Assembly (NCBI RefSeq): GCF_013697085.1
Contig: NZ_JACEFT010000001.1
Location: forward strand, 62,001 to 126,000
DNA length: 64,000 bases
Direction of reading: 5' to 3'
Source: Billgrantia kenyensis
Lineage (GTDB): Bacteria > Pseudomonadota > Gammaproteobacteria > Pseudomonadales > Halomonadaceae
Positions 42,845 through 51,369 of the stretch are shown piece by piece. Numbering within the stretch: position 1 is the first letter of the stretch; each line of letters starts with the position of its first letter. The position numbers and the translations under genes were made by a program. The notes under the pieces were generated by a model that did not search any database, was not told the DNA's origin, and worked only from the letters and a program-made list of their open reading frames with translations.

Positions 42845-44695
42845 ATGTGTGGCATCGTAGCTGCCGTGAGTACGGCCAATGTCCTGCCCATCCTGATGGA
42901 AGGTCTCAAGCGCCTCGAGTATCGAGGCTACGATTCGGCCGGCGTTGCCCTGGTCCAGGCCCCCGGCAGGCTGGGCCGTGCCAGGGAGGTTGGCAAGGTA
43001 GCCGCATTGGAACGCCAGCTCTCCGGCGCAGCGCTGTCGGGCATGGCCGGTGTGGCCCATACGCGCTGGGCCACCCATGGCGAGCCCAGTCAGGACAACG
43101 CTCATCCCCACGTGTCGGGGCGTATCGCCGTGGTCCACAATGGCATCATCGAGAACCACCAGGCCTTGAGGGCCGAGCTGATCGCCGATGGTTACGGTTT
43201 CACTTCGCAGACCGATACCGAAGTGGTCGCTCACCTGGTGGAACGGGAGCTGCGCCGGTGCGGCGATCTTCTGGCGGCGGTCGAAGCTACTGTGGCCCGT
43301 CTCGATGGGGCCTATGCCTTGGGCGTGATCGATGCCGACCGGCCCGACCGGGTCATCGGCGCACGCCATGGCAGCCCGCTGGTCGTGGGCATCGGCGAGC
43401 AGGGTTCCTACCTTGGCTCCGACCCGCTGGCCTTGCTGCCGGTCACGGATCGCTTCGTCTATCTCGAGGATGGCGACCTGGTGGAGGCTACCCGCGAAGG
43501 GTGCGTCGTGCACGGCCTGGATGCCTCAGGCCAGCGGATCACGGTGGTGCGTGAAGTGTTCCGCTACGAGCATGACGACCAGGCCGTGGGCAAGGGCGAG
43601 TTCGAGCACTACATGCTCAAGGAGATACAAGAGCAGCCGGTGGCCGTGGCCAACGCCCTGGAGGGGCGACTCGGCAGCGACCGGGTGCTGGTGGAAGCAT
43701 TTGGCCCTCAGGCCCGCCAGCTGCTCGGCGCTACTCGCCAGATCCACCTCGTTGCCTGCGGTACCAGCTATCATGCCGCGCTGGTGGCGCGCTACTGGAT
43801 CGAGGAACTGGCTGGCATTGCCTGTCAGGTGGAGATCGCCTCGGAATATCGCTATCGGGAGGTCGCCACTCCGCCTGGCACGCTACTCCTTACCCTCTCG
43901 CAGTCCGGCGAAACCGCCGACACCCTGGCCGCCCTGCGCCATGCGCGCAAACGGGGAGGAGATCGCTACGTCGGGGTGTTGTCGATCTGCAACGTTCCGG
44001 GCAGCTCGCTGGTGCGCGAGTCGGACCTCAGCCTGATGACCCACGCCGGCCCCGAGATCGGCGTGGCTTCAACCAAGGCCTTCACCACTCAGCTCACGGC
44101 GCTGATGCTGGTCACCCTGGCGCTGCGCCAGCTGCACGGCGGCGAAGAGGAGCTGACGGCAAAGCTGGTTCACCGGCTGCGATACCTGCCGACCTTGCTG
44201 GGCGATACCCTGCAACTCGAGCCGGATGTCGCTGCCTTGGCCAAGGGGTTCGTCAACTATCGCCACACTCTGTTCCTGGGCCGTGGTGCGCAGATGCCGA
44301 TCGCCCTCGAGGGAGCCTTGAAGCTCAAGGAGATCTCCTACATTCATGCCGAAGCCTATGCCGCCGGCGAGTTGAAGCATGGTCCGCTGGCGCTGATCGA
44401 CGGCAACATGCCGGTAGTGGCGCTGGCGCCCATGGATGGAGTGCTCGAAAAGCTCAAGTCCAACCTGCAGGAGGTTCGTGCGCGTGGGGGACGGTTGCTG
44501 GCCTTTGCCGATCCCGAAAGCGGCCTGGAAGCGGAAGAGGGGCTGACGGTGGTAAAAGTCCCGGGTTGCTGCCGCTTCCTGGCGCCGATCGTCTATACCG
44601 TTCCCCTGCAGCTGCTGGCCTATCACGTGGCGGTAGCGCGCGAGACGGATGTCGACCAGCCACGTAACCTGGCCAAGTCCGTCACCGTGGAGTGA
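42845..44695 (+). CDS. glmS: Glutamine--fructose-6-phosphate aminotransferase (isomerizing)
   Basis: The 616-residue enzyme makes glucosamine-6-phosphate, the entry step to UDP-GlcNAc. Met is followed by the nucleophile Cys (MCGIVAAV), then the class II glutaminase domain (RLEYRGYDSAG, HTRWATHG) and two SIS domains (CGTSYHAALV, SQSGETADTL). The C-terminus DQPRNLAKSVTVE is canonical. It follows the dehydratase by 137 bases on the same strand, placing precursor supply in the polysaccharide locus. The size is slightly over the usual 609. Confidence 0.95.
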   Translation: MCGIVAAVSTANVLPILMEGLKRLEYRGYDSAGVALVQAPGRLGRAREVGKVAALERQLSGAALSGMAGVAHTRWATHGEPSQDNAHPHVSGRIAVVHNGIIENHQALRAELIADGYGFTSQTDTEVVAHLVERELRRCGDLLAAVEATVARLDGAYALGVIDADRPDRVIGARHGSPLVVGIGEQGSYLGSDPLALLPVTDRFVYLEDGDLVEATREGCVVHGLDASGQRITVVREVFRYEHDDQAVGKGEFEHYMLKEIQEQPVAVANALEGRLGSDRVLVEAFGPQARQLLGATRQIHLVACGTSYHAALVARYWIEELAGIACQVEIASEYRYREVATPPGTLLLTLSQSGETADTLAALRHARKRGGDRYVGVLSICNVPGSSLVRESDLSLMTHAGPEIGVASTKAFTTQLTALMLVTLALRQLHGGEEELTAKLVHRLRYLPTLLGDTLQLEPDVAALAKGFVNYRHTLFLGRGAQMPIALEGALKLKEISYIHAEAYAAGELKHGPLALIDGNMPVVALAPMDGVLEKLKSNLQEVRARGGRLLAFADPESGLEAEEGLTVVKVPGCCRFLAPIVYTVPLQLLAYHVAVARETDVDQPRNLAKSVTVE

Positions 44696-44738
44696 CGGCA
44701 AGGGCGGCGTATCCACTATCATGGTGGGTAGGCACCGA

Positions 44739-44778
44739 GGCGGCGCCGGTAGGGCAGGCCCAGAGTTCCGGCGCCGCC
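44739..44778 (+). terminator. Stem-loop between glmS and the ligase-family gene
   Basis: A perfect 11-bp GC-rich stem (44739-44749 with 44768-44778) encloses an 18-base loop. It lies 43 bases after the glmS stop; there is no T-tract, so termination would be partial at most. Confidence 0.5.
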
Positions 44779-44809
44779 TGTGCTGAATATCAGAGGATTA
44801 GCCAACGCC

Positions 44810-46075
44810 ATGATCGAGGACAACTCCTGCCGCGGGATACCTGCAGCCCTGGATCGTCAGCCGCTGCAGGTGCGGCTGGCAGCCATGGCGTTACTGCTGC
44901 CGGGGGCGGCGATGCTGGTCCTGCCCTGGGCCACTCTGACTGTCGTGCCGCTGTTGCTGCTGCTGGCGGCGCTGCTGGGCAACGAGGCAGAGAGTGCCGC
45001 CTTCCCCCGGCGCGACGACCTGCTGCTCGGCACTGCGCTGGTGCTGCAAGGGAGCGTCTGGGTCGGCATGCTGGTGATCAAGGGCGAGGGACGCGCTGGC
45101 CTGGCGGACGCCTGGCCCTTTGCGCTGGGCCTGATCACGCTGTTCGCCTTGTCCCGAGTGCGGATCTCCGCAACCTGGCTATGGGCCGGGCTGGCGCTGG
45201 GCAGTCTGTCAGCGGGCGGCTGGGCCCTGTGGCAGCGAGCGATCGAGCGCGCGTCACGTGCCAGCGGTCACGAGCCGATGCACGCCATTCTGTACGGCAA
45301 TCTCGGCCTGATGTCCGGGCTGCTGTGCCTGGCGGCCTTGAGCTGGTCATGCGCTCGGCGTGAGCGTTGGCCCTGGACGCTGTTGCTGATTGCCGGCGGT
45401 CTTTCGGGGCTGGTTGCCTCGGCCTTCTCCGGTTCGCGTGGAGGCTGGATCGGCTTGCCGCTCGCCATCTGGGTCTTGTATCGGGGACATGGGCGGTTAT
45501 TACCCTGGCGCTGGCGCATCAGCCTGCTGGCGGCGTTGGTGGCCTTGTTGGGCAGCCTTTACGTATTGCCCCAGACCGGCGTGGCCAGTCGGGTCGACAA
45601 TGCCCTCAGCAGCCTGCAGCAGTATGCCGCGGGGAGCGACGAGATGACGTCGGTCAGTGCCAGGTTCGAGATGTGGCGGGGGGCTTCGCAGCTGATTCTC
45701 GAGCGACCGTTGTCAGGCTGGGGCAGCAGCGGCTACCAGGCCGCCATGCAGGAGCGTGGCGCCGCGGGCGTGCAGCATCCTGACCTGGGTCGCTTCTGGC
45801 ATGCGCATAACGATTTTCTCGACGCCTGGGTCAAGCGAGGCTTGCCTGGGCTGTTGGCCTTGCTGGCCCTCTACCTCGTCCCCCTGTGGCTGTTCGCCCG
45901 AGGGGTGAACTCCGGTTCCGGTGAACAGCGTGCCCTGGCCGTGGCGGGCACGCTGGTGCCGGTGGCCTTCATCGACTTCGGCCTGACCTACAGCTTTCTT
46001 GCCTATCCCGCCGGGAGCCTGATCTACGTGCTCCTGATAACCCTGCTCTGGGGGCTCTACCGCCAGGCGCGATGA
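44810..46075 (+). CDS. O-antigen ligase family protein (WaaL/Wzy_C)
   Basis: The 421-residue protein has about eleven membrane segments and the ligase-family pattern FSGSRGGWIG (near residue 205), followed by a periplasmic loop with HAHNDFLDAWVKRGLPG. The family includes O-antigen ligases and polymerases. With another Wzy-like gene at 34522, this one is the better ligase candidate, which would attach polymer to lipid A-core or another acceptor. ATG 44810 has AGAGGA 12 bases upstream; GTG 44780 is an alternative. It ends 9 bases before a convergent gene. Confidence 0.78.
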   Translation: MIEDNSCRGIPAALDRQPLQVRLAAMALLLPGAAMLVLPWATLTVVPLLLLLAALLGNEAESAAFPRRDDLLLGTALVLQGSVWVGMLVIKGEGRAGLADAWPFALGLITLFALSRVRISATWLWAGLALGSLSAGGWALWQRAIERASRASGHEPMHAILYGNLGLMSGLLCLAALSWSCARRERWPWTLLLIAGGLSGLVASAFSGSRGGWIGLPLAIWVLYRGHGRLLPWRWRISLLAALVALLGSLYVLPQTGVASRVDNALSSLQQYAAGSDEMTSVSARFEMWRGASQLILERPLSGWGSSGYQAAMQERGAAGVQHPDLGRFWHAHNDFLDAWVKRGLPGLLALLALYLVPLWLFARGVNSGSGEQRALAVAGTLVPVAFIDFGLTYSFLAYPAGSLIYVLLITLLWGLYRQAR

Positions 46076-46084
46076 GCCCGGTTC

Positions 46085-46693
46085 TCAATGGCCGCTGGCC
46101 TGCACATGACGGAAGGTCAGGCTGATGCGCAGCCCGGGAGTCTTTCTCGGCAGAAGGGCGTGCTGAAGCTCACGCTGACAGCCAGGCCCCATCAGCAGCA
46201 GGCTGTCATGGGGCAGCCAGACGTTGAATGGCTCATGTCCAGCCTGCTTCCAGCGAAAGCGTAACGGCCTCTCGGCACCCAGCGAGACCGCGGCGATGAT
46301 GGGCTCTGGACCGAGTTCGGGCTCGTCGTCGCTGTGCCAGCCCATGCGCTCTCCGCCGTCGGCATAGCGATTCAGCAGCACGCTATTGAACCGAGCGCTA
46401 ACGCTGCGTTCGCTCAGCAGGCGGATGATTCCATCGCGCAGGGCGACGACCGCCGGATGCCAGGGTTCAGGTGGAAAGTCACGCCCCGAATAGCGGTAGT
46501 GCGCATCGCCATCCCCCATCCAGACCTGCCGACGAGGAATCGGATGCTCGCGACCATAGAGCTTCAGGCGGGGGCGCTGCCACTCCAGCTCCCGGTCGAG
46601 CTGGGCGAGCAACATGTCTGCGGCAGGTTCGCCCAGCACCCCGCGGTAGAGGTGCAGGGGCGGATCCGTCTGCAGGGTGTGCCAGCCTTGCAT
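46085..46693 (-). CDS. alkB: AlkB-like alpha-ketoglutarate-dependent dioxygenase
   Basis: The 202-residue protein has the Fe(II) facial triad as HSD in GWHSDDEPELG and a distal His in LQHALLPRK, with the 2-oxoglutarate-binding Arg pattern RISLTFR at the C-terminus. The compact size and the NRYADGGERMGWHSD block are those of the AlkB2/3-like group that reverses alkylation damage in DNA. It lies 3 bases upstream (in its own direction, downstream) of no obvious partner and follows a LysM protein gene on the same strand. Confidence 0.87.
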   Translation of the reverse strand: MQGWHTLQTDPPLHLYRGVLGEPAADMLLAQLDRELEWQRPRLKLYGREHPIPRRQVWMGDGDAHYRYSGRDFPPEPWHPAVVALRDGIIRLLSERSVSARFNSVLLNRYADGGERMGWHSDDEPELGPEPIIAAVSLGAERPLRFRWKQAGHEPFNVWLPHDSLLLMGPGCQRELQHALLPRKTPGLRISLTFRHVQASGH

Positions 46694-46696
46694 TGC

Positions 46697-47659
46697 CTAC
46701 CTCAACACCCGGCGGGGGTCGATCGGCTTGCCGCCTAGCCGCATGTCGAACAGCAGGTCGTAGCGCTCCGTGGCGTTACTGAAGCCGACATCGCAAACCG
46801 GCGTACCGCGACTGATTCGGTCACCCTCGCTGACCAGCAGGTTATCGCACAGTGCGTAGACGCTCTGCAGGTTGTCGGCATGATGCACGATGGCTACTCG
46901 GCCGAGCTGGCGCATGCTGCCGGCGAAGCGCACGTCGCCGTCCGCGACCGCCTTGGCCTGGGCGCCGCGATTGGTCGCCAACAGCATGGGCTGCAGGGTG
47001 CCATTGCTGTCGGTGCCGTAGGCGCGAACGATGCGGTAGTCGTCCAGCGGCCAGGGCCAGTTGCGTGCCGAAGAGGGAATGTTGCCGGTAGCGGGCGTTG
47101 GGGTGGAAGTGCGTGCCGGTGTGCTGGCACTGCTCGGACGGCTGGCCGCCGGACTCGACGAACTCGCCGTTGCCGCTGCAGCGCCACCACGCAGCGGGAC
47201 CTGAATGATCTGCCCGACTCGCAGCTGTGTCGGTTGGGTGCCGGGGTTGGCCGACTGGATGCGGCTCGCCGTAGTGCCAAAGCGTCTGGCGATTCCGGAA
47301 TAGGTGTCGCCGGGCCGGATCTGGTAGCGGTAGGGGCCGCCGGAAGGGGCACGCTCCTGCTGGGTGGGAATCAGCAGGCGCTGGCCGACCGCCAGGCGGT
47401 TGGGGTTGGCATCGGGATTGAAGCGCTGCAGGCGTGCAAGCGGGACATCGGCACGCGCGGCAATGCCGCCCATGGTATCGCCGCGCTGAATCACGACCCA
47501 ACCGCCTGATATGTCCGAATCGCTGCTGCGCGACTCAGCGCTTCTCTGGACACCGCCGCTGGGCGAGGCGCAGCCAGCCAAGAGCAATGACAAGGCACAG
47601 AGCAACATCAGCGCGATTCGAGCGCCTGGTCTTTTTCCTGCCACAGGGCATTGAGCCAT
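46697..47659 (-). CDS. LysM lipoprotein with degenerate LytM (M23) domain, NlpD/EnvC-like
   Basis: The 320-residue protein has a basic N-terminus, a hydrophobic segment and lipobox LAGC, then two LysM repeats (VVIQRGDTMGGIAARADVP and YQIRPGDTYSGIARRFGT, starts), a Ser/Ala/Pro linker and a C-terminal LytM domain. The M23 zinc ligands are absent: the HxH site reads YALCDN and the final H of LHFEIR reads LLFDMR. Catalytically dead LytM proteins such as NlpD and EnvC activate amidases in cell separation. I chose 47659; an alternative ATG at 47608 overlaps the upstream stop. Confidence 0.8.
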   Translation of the reverse strand: MAQCPVAGKRPGARIALMLLCALSLLLAGCASPSGGVQRSAESRSSDSDISGGWVVIQRGDTMGGIAARADVPLARLQRFNPDANPNRLAVGQRLLIPTQQERAPSGGPYRYQIRPGDTYSGIARRFGTTASRIQSANPGTQPTQLRVGQIIQVPLRGGAAAATASSSSPAASRPSSASTPARTSTPTPATGNIPSSARNWPWPLDDYRIVRAYGTDSNGTLQPMLLATNRGAQAKAVADGDVRFAGSMRQLGRVAIVHHADNLQSVYALCDNLLVSEGDRISRGTPVCDVGFSNATERYDLLFDMRLGGKPIDPRRVLR

Positions 47660-48477
47660 GAATGGAAGCGTTCCTTGTAGAGCGGGTCGTCGTGGTAATT
47701 GCTGGTACACATCCAGGCCGGCACTTCCAGTTTTCGGGCCTCGAGGCTGATCGCTCCCTCTCTGCCGCACAGGAAGCCCCAGAAGGTGGGGCGAGGGTTG
47801 TCGTAGCGTAACGTAACGTCGAGAATTCCGTCGAGCTGGTCGCCTAGCTGGCTCAGAACCTGGGCGATACCCCCCGCCTTTGGCCTCAGCAAGTGTTGGT
47901 AGGGACTATTCTGTGCATCTCGCTTGGCCGGCGTAAATCGAGTGCCTTCAACGAAGTTGAAGATGGCCAGCGGCATTTCCCGTGCTCGCTCGCACATGCG
48001 CTCGGTTGCCTGGCGATCTATCTGGGCGAGGCGGGGGTCACGATCGATCTGCTCGCGACTGAAGCGGCGCATGAAAGGATACTCGAGTGCCCACCAGGCA
48101 AGGCCCACGATCGGTATCCAGATGAGCTGGTGCTTCAGAAAGAAGCGGGGCATCGGAATCTTCCGGTGCAAGGCCATAAGCAGCATGAAGATATCGGTCC
48201 AGCTGCGGTGGTTGGAGATCACCAGCCAACGCTGTTCGGGCGCGAGTCCTTCAGGCAGGGTGACGCGAAGACGTGGCTTGAGCCAGTGGCGCATCCACCA
48301 CAGGTTGCAGCCGATCCAGTTCAGGGCGACAGCGTTGAGTCCGCGCAGCACCACCAGGCGAAGGGCGCGAGTCGGCGTGATCACTTTGAGCAGGGTGAGA
48401 AATATCAGTGGGACCGACCAGAACAGGGTGATGACCACCATTAGCAGTACGCTGACGAGCCCTTTCAGGGTCGACAT
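47608..48477 (-). CDS. PlsC-type acyltransferase (YihG-like)
   Basis: The 289-residue protein has N-terminal hydrophobic segments, the HX4D motif NHRSWTD and the later EGTR motif in NFVEGTRFTPAKR, both diagnostic of glycerophosphate acyltransferases. Length and the TRFTPAKRDAQ pattern match the YihG/YihG-like group, whose lipid substrate is lysophosphatidic acid or similar. AAGGAG precedes the start at 48477. Its end overlaps the LysM lipoprotein gene by up to 52 bases. Confidence 0.85.
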   Translation of the reverse strand: MSTLKGLVSVLLMVVITLFWSVPLIFLTLLKVITPTRALRLVVLRGLNAVALNWIGCNLWWMRHWLKPRLRVTLPEGLAPEQRWLVISNHRSWTDIFMLLMALHRKIPMPRFFLKHQLIWIPIVGLAWWALEYPFMRRFSREQIDRDPRLAQIDRQATERMCERAREMPLAIFNFVEGTRFTPAKRDAQNSPYQHLLRPKAGGIAQVLSQLGDQLDGILDVTLRYDNPRPTFWGFLCGREGAISLEARKLEVPAWMCTSNYHDDPLYKERFHSWLNALWQEKDQALESR

Positions 48478-48655
48478 TCCCGACTCCTTGACGTTGCGAT
48501 AGTTCGTGACGTTAGCCGCACATGCTAATGGAACATGCTCGGGCTGCCCAGCGCCAGGTGTCCAAGAACTGTGCCGCCTTGGCTCTGGCATGCGCTATTG
48601 CTGCCGCTCGCCGGTGCAGGGTGATGTCATTTCCCTGCGCGAGACCCGGTGTGGA

Positions 48656-49555
48656 TCAGCGTGACTCCCCCGGGTCGCAAAGCGTGGTGTGCAGAACATC
48701 ATGCAGTGCCCGAGCCGCCGACGACAGTTCCTGCCCGGCTCTACGCACTACGCCTACCGTACGGCGTATCCGGGGGTCGACGAGTGGTATGCAGCGCGCA
48801 CCGAGCTCATGCATCTGCTCACGACACAGCGAGGGGACGGCACTCACCCCCAGGCCGCTCGCCACCATGCGGCCTACCGTCGCAAGCTGGTGGCTCTCGA
48901 AAGCAACAGGCAGCTCGCTGTGCTGTCGCGCCAGGGCCTGCTCCAGCAGGATGCGCACCATGGAGGGGCGCTGGAGGGTGATGAAGTCATGAGATAGCAG
49001 GGCTTTCCAGTCTATCGAGTCGGCATCGGCCAACGCTGAGTCGGCGGGGAGGACGGCGACGAAGGTGTCGTCGAAAAGGGGTTGGAAGTCGATGCCTTCT
49101 CGGGTTTCCGGTTCGAAGGCGATGCCCAGCTCGACCTGTTGCTGTCGCACCATGTCGATTACCTGCTCGTTGATCACGTCATGGACCGTCACGTTGACGC
49201 GCGGGAAGCTGACTCGAAAGCGGCGCAGGGCGCGAGGCAGGCGGTTGCAGGCGATGGAGGGCATGGCCGCCAGGGCCACCCGGCCGAGCTGGAGGGTGAA
49301 GCGCTGGCGCAGTAGCTCTTCGGTATTGTCCCACTCGGCCAACAGTCGCTTGGCCAACGGCAGCAGTGTCTCCCCCTCGGGAGTCAGCCGCACGCTACGC
49401 GTGCTGCGAATGAGCAGCGGGCCGCCCAAGGCTTCCTCCAGGCCCTTGATGGCCAGGCTAAGTGCCGGTTGGGACAGGTGCAGCCGCTCACAGGCTTGTG
49501 TGAAGCTGAGTGTCTGTGCCACGGCCAGAAAGGCGCGCAGCTGCTTTACGGTCAT
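48656..49555 (-). CDS. LysR-family regulator, probable regulator of scoAB
   Basis: The 299-residue protein has the N-terminal LysR helix-turn-helix ([31 protein letters not shown], in part) and a substrate-binding-like effector domain. It is divergent from the CoA-transferase genes across a 134-base AT-rich gap, the classical arrangement for a LysR regulator and its target. The inducer is unknown, but a short-chain acyl or ketoacid is plausible. Confidence 0.85.
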   Translation of the reverse strand: MTVKQLRAFLAVAQTLSFTQACERLHLSQPALSLAIKGLEEALGGPLLIRSTRSVRLTPEGETLLPLAKRLLAEWDNTEELLRQRFTLQLGRVALAAMPSIACNRLPRALRRFRVSFPRVNVTVHDVINEQVIDMVRQQQVELGIAFEPETREGIDFQPLFDDTFVAVLPADSALADADSIDWKALLSHDFITLQRPSMVRILLEQALARQHSELPVAFESHQLATVGRMVASGLGVSAVPSLCREQMHELGARCIPLVDPRIRRTVGVVRRAGQELSSAARALHDVLHTTLCDPGESR

Positions 49556-49689
49556 GGCATGTCGCTCTTTTTAATAAGCCAAGCAAATTAATTGATAAAA
49601 AAAACAAACTTAACAAATATATTGGCTGGGTCAACACTGGTCAGGTACTGTTCTTTCTACTCCATTTCACAACAAGACGAGGCTCTGCG
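49556..49689 (+). promoter_or_regulatory. Divergent promoter region between lysR and scoA
   Basis: This 134-base stretch is distinctly AT-rich (poly-A around 49596-49604) inside GC-rich surroundings. A possible plus-strand -35 TTGATA lies near 49592 with AT-rich -10 candidates 18-20 bases on. A LysR-type operator (T-N11-A) is expected but none stands out. Confidence 0.45.
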
Positions 49690-50391
49690 ATGTCAGGATT
49701 CGACAAGCGCGTGTACTCCTACGAAGAGGCCATGAACGGCATCGAAAGCGGCATGACGCTGGTGGCCGGCGGCTTTGGCCTGTGCGGCATTCCCGAAAAT
49801 CTGATTGCCGAGGTCAAGCGTCGTGGCGTGAAGGACCTGACCGTCATCTCCAACAACTGCGGCGTAGATGGCTTCGGCCTGGGCCTGCTGCTGGAAGACA
49901 AGCAGATCAAGCGCTTCTACGCCTCCTACGTGGGCGAGAATGCCCTGTTCGAACAGCAGATGCTCAACGATGAGATCGAGGTGATACTGACGCCGCAGGG
50001 TACGCTGGCCGAGAAGATGCGCGCCGGTGGGGCGGGTATCCCCGCGTTCTATACCGCTACCGGCTACGGCACGCCGATCGGCGAGGGCAAGGAGGTGCGT
50101 GAGTTCAACGGCCGTCATTATATCCTCGAGGAAGCCTTCCACGCCGATTTCGCCATCGTCAAGGGCTGGAAGGCCGACCGCTACGGCAACGTCGTCTACC
50201 GTGACACGGCACAGAACTTCAATCCGCTGGCGGCCACCTGCGGCAAGATCACTGTGGTCGAAGTCGAGGAGATCGTGGAGCCGGGCGAGCTGAGCCCCGA
50301 CCAGATCCACACGCCGGGGATCTACGTCGACCGTATCATCCAGGGCACCTTCGAGAAGCGTATCGAGAAGCGCACCGTACGCGAGGGCTGA
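49690..50391 (+). CDS. scoA: 3-oxoacid CoA-transferase subunit A
   Basis: The 233-residue protein has the CoA-transferase family I alpha signature [13 protein letters not shown] near residue 27 and the later block [22 protein letters not shown]. With subunit B it moves CoA from succinyl-CoA (or another acyl-CoA) to a ketoacid such as acetoacetate. It is followed by scoB after 79 bases. Together with the 3-hydroxybutyrate dehydrogenase at 54155 it suggests ketone-body or PHB use. Confidence 0.92.
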   Translation: MSGFDKRVYSYEEAMNGIESGMTLVAGGFGLCGIPENLIAEVKRRGVKDLTVISNNCGVDGFGLGLLLEDKQIKRFYASYVGENALFEQQMLNDEIEVILTPQGTLAEKMRAGGAGIPAFYTATGYGTPIGEGKEVREFNGRHYILEEAFHADFAIVKGWKADRYGNVVYRDTAQNFNPLAATCGKITVVEVEEIVEPGELSPDQIHTPGIYVDRIIQGTFEKRIEKRTVREG

Positions 50392-50470
50392 GCCCAGCGC
50401 GCAAGCGCCCAGCCGGCAGAGGCCGGCCTTGACCGTATCGCTTCTCCACCGAACACAAGAGGCAAACAAG

Positions 50471-51130
50471 ATGGCACTGACACGTGAACAGATGGCTCAG
50501 CGCGTGGCGCAAGAGCTGAAAGACGGTTTCTACGTCAATCTGGGTATCGGCATTCCCACCCTGGTGGCCAACTACGTCCCGGAAGGCATCGACGTGATGC
50601 TGCAGTCCGAGAATGGCCTGCTCGGCATGGGGCGCTTCCCCACCGAGGAAGAGGTCGATCCGGACATGATCAACGCCGGCAAGCAGACCGTGACGGCGCG
50701 CCCCGGTGCGGCCATCTTCGATTCGGCCGAATCCTTTGCGATGATTCGCGGCGGCCATGTCGACCTGACTGTCCTCGGCGCCTTCGAGGTGGATCAGGAG
50801 GGCAACATCGCTTCCTGGATGGTGCCAGGCAAACTGATCAAGGGCATGGGCGGCGCCATGGACCTGGTGGCTGGCGCCGAGAATATCATCTGCACCATGA
50901 CTCACGCCTCCAAGCACGGTGAATCCAAGCTGCTGGAGAAGTGCTCCCTGCCGCTGACCGGTGCTGGCTGCATCAACCGCGTGCTGACCGATCTGGCTTA
51001 CCTGGAAATCGAGAACGGCGCCTTCATTCTCAAGGAGCGGGCGCCAGGCGTCAGCGTCGAGGAGATCGTCGAAAAGACGGCAGGCAAGCTTATCGTGCCC
51101 GACCACGTACCGGAAATGTCCTTCGATTGA
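50471..51130 (+). CDS. scoB: 3-oxoacid CoA-transferase subunit B
   Basis: The 219-residue beta subunit has the catalytic glutamate in QSENGLLGMG (near residue 47), the Glu that forms the CoA thioester intermediate, and the block GAFEVDQEGNIASWMVPGK. ATG 50471 gives the normal start MALTREQMAQRVAQELK. It is cotranscribed with scoA and ends just before an insertion-sequence remnant. Confidence 0.93.
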   Translation: MALTREQMAQRVAQELKDGFYVNLGIGIPTLVANYVPEGIDVMLQSENGLLGMGRFPTEEEVDPDMINAGKQTVTARPGAAIFDSAESFAMIRGGHVDLTVLGAFEVDQEGNIASWMVPGKLIKGMGGAMDLVAGAENIICTMTHASKHGESKLLEKCSLPLTGAGCINRVLTDLAYLEIENGAFILKERAPGVSVEEIVEKTAGKLIVPDHVPEMSFD

Positions 51131-51164
51131 CCTTTCCCGTCATTGGTTCGCCAAGGCCCGGGCA

Positions 51165-51270
51165 CTGAACTGACCCCCAATAGTTGGACGGTTCATTCAG
51201 CCGGCGTCCAAGGCCTGAGTCCTGTACTGTACGGGGCTCAGGCCTTTTAGTTTCAGCCTGTGACGAATTT
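51165..51270 (-). mobile_element. Remnant of an IS3-family insertion sequence (transposase C-terminus and end)
   Basis: On the minus strand, 51262-51199 encodes RLKLKGLSPVQYRTQALDAG and a stop, the hallmark C-terminus of IS3-family OrfB transposases. It is followed by bases reading TGAACTGACCCCCAATAG on the plus strand at 51167-51184, which look like the terminal inverted repeat. The rest of the element is gone, so this is an inactive fragment left beside scoB. Confidence 0.8.
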
Positions 51271-51337
51271 ATGACCAGAGCGGACAAGGCGCGTGATACT
51301 CGGGCCTGGGCTGCTTGTCACCCCCCTCTTGCACAGT

Positions 51338-51362
51338 GTTATCCACAGTTTCTGTGGATAAC
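51338..51362. other. Perfect inverted pair of DnaA boxes
   Basis: GTTATCCACAG (51338-51348) and CTGTGGATAAC (51352-51362) are perfect inverted copies with a TTT centre. Each contains the consensus DnaA box TTATCCACA. The pair lies just downstream of the DUF1338 gene and next to an IS remnant. It could bind DnaA or simply form a hairpin at the mRNA 3' end; no T-tract follows. Confidence 0.65.
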
Positions 51363-51369
51363 GCTCGGC

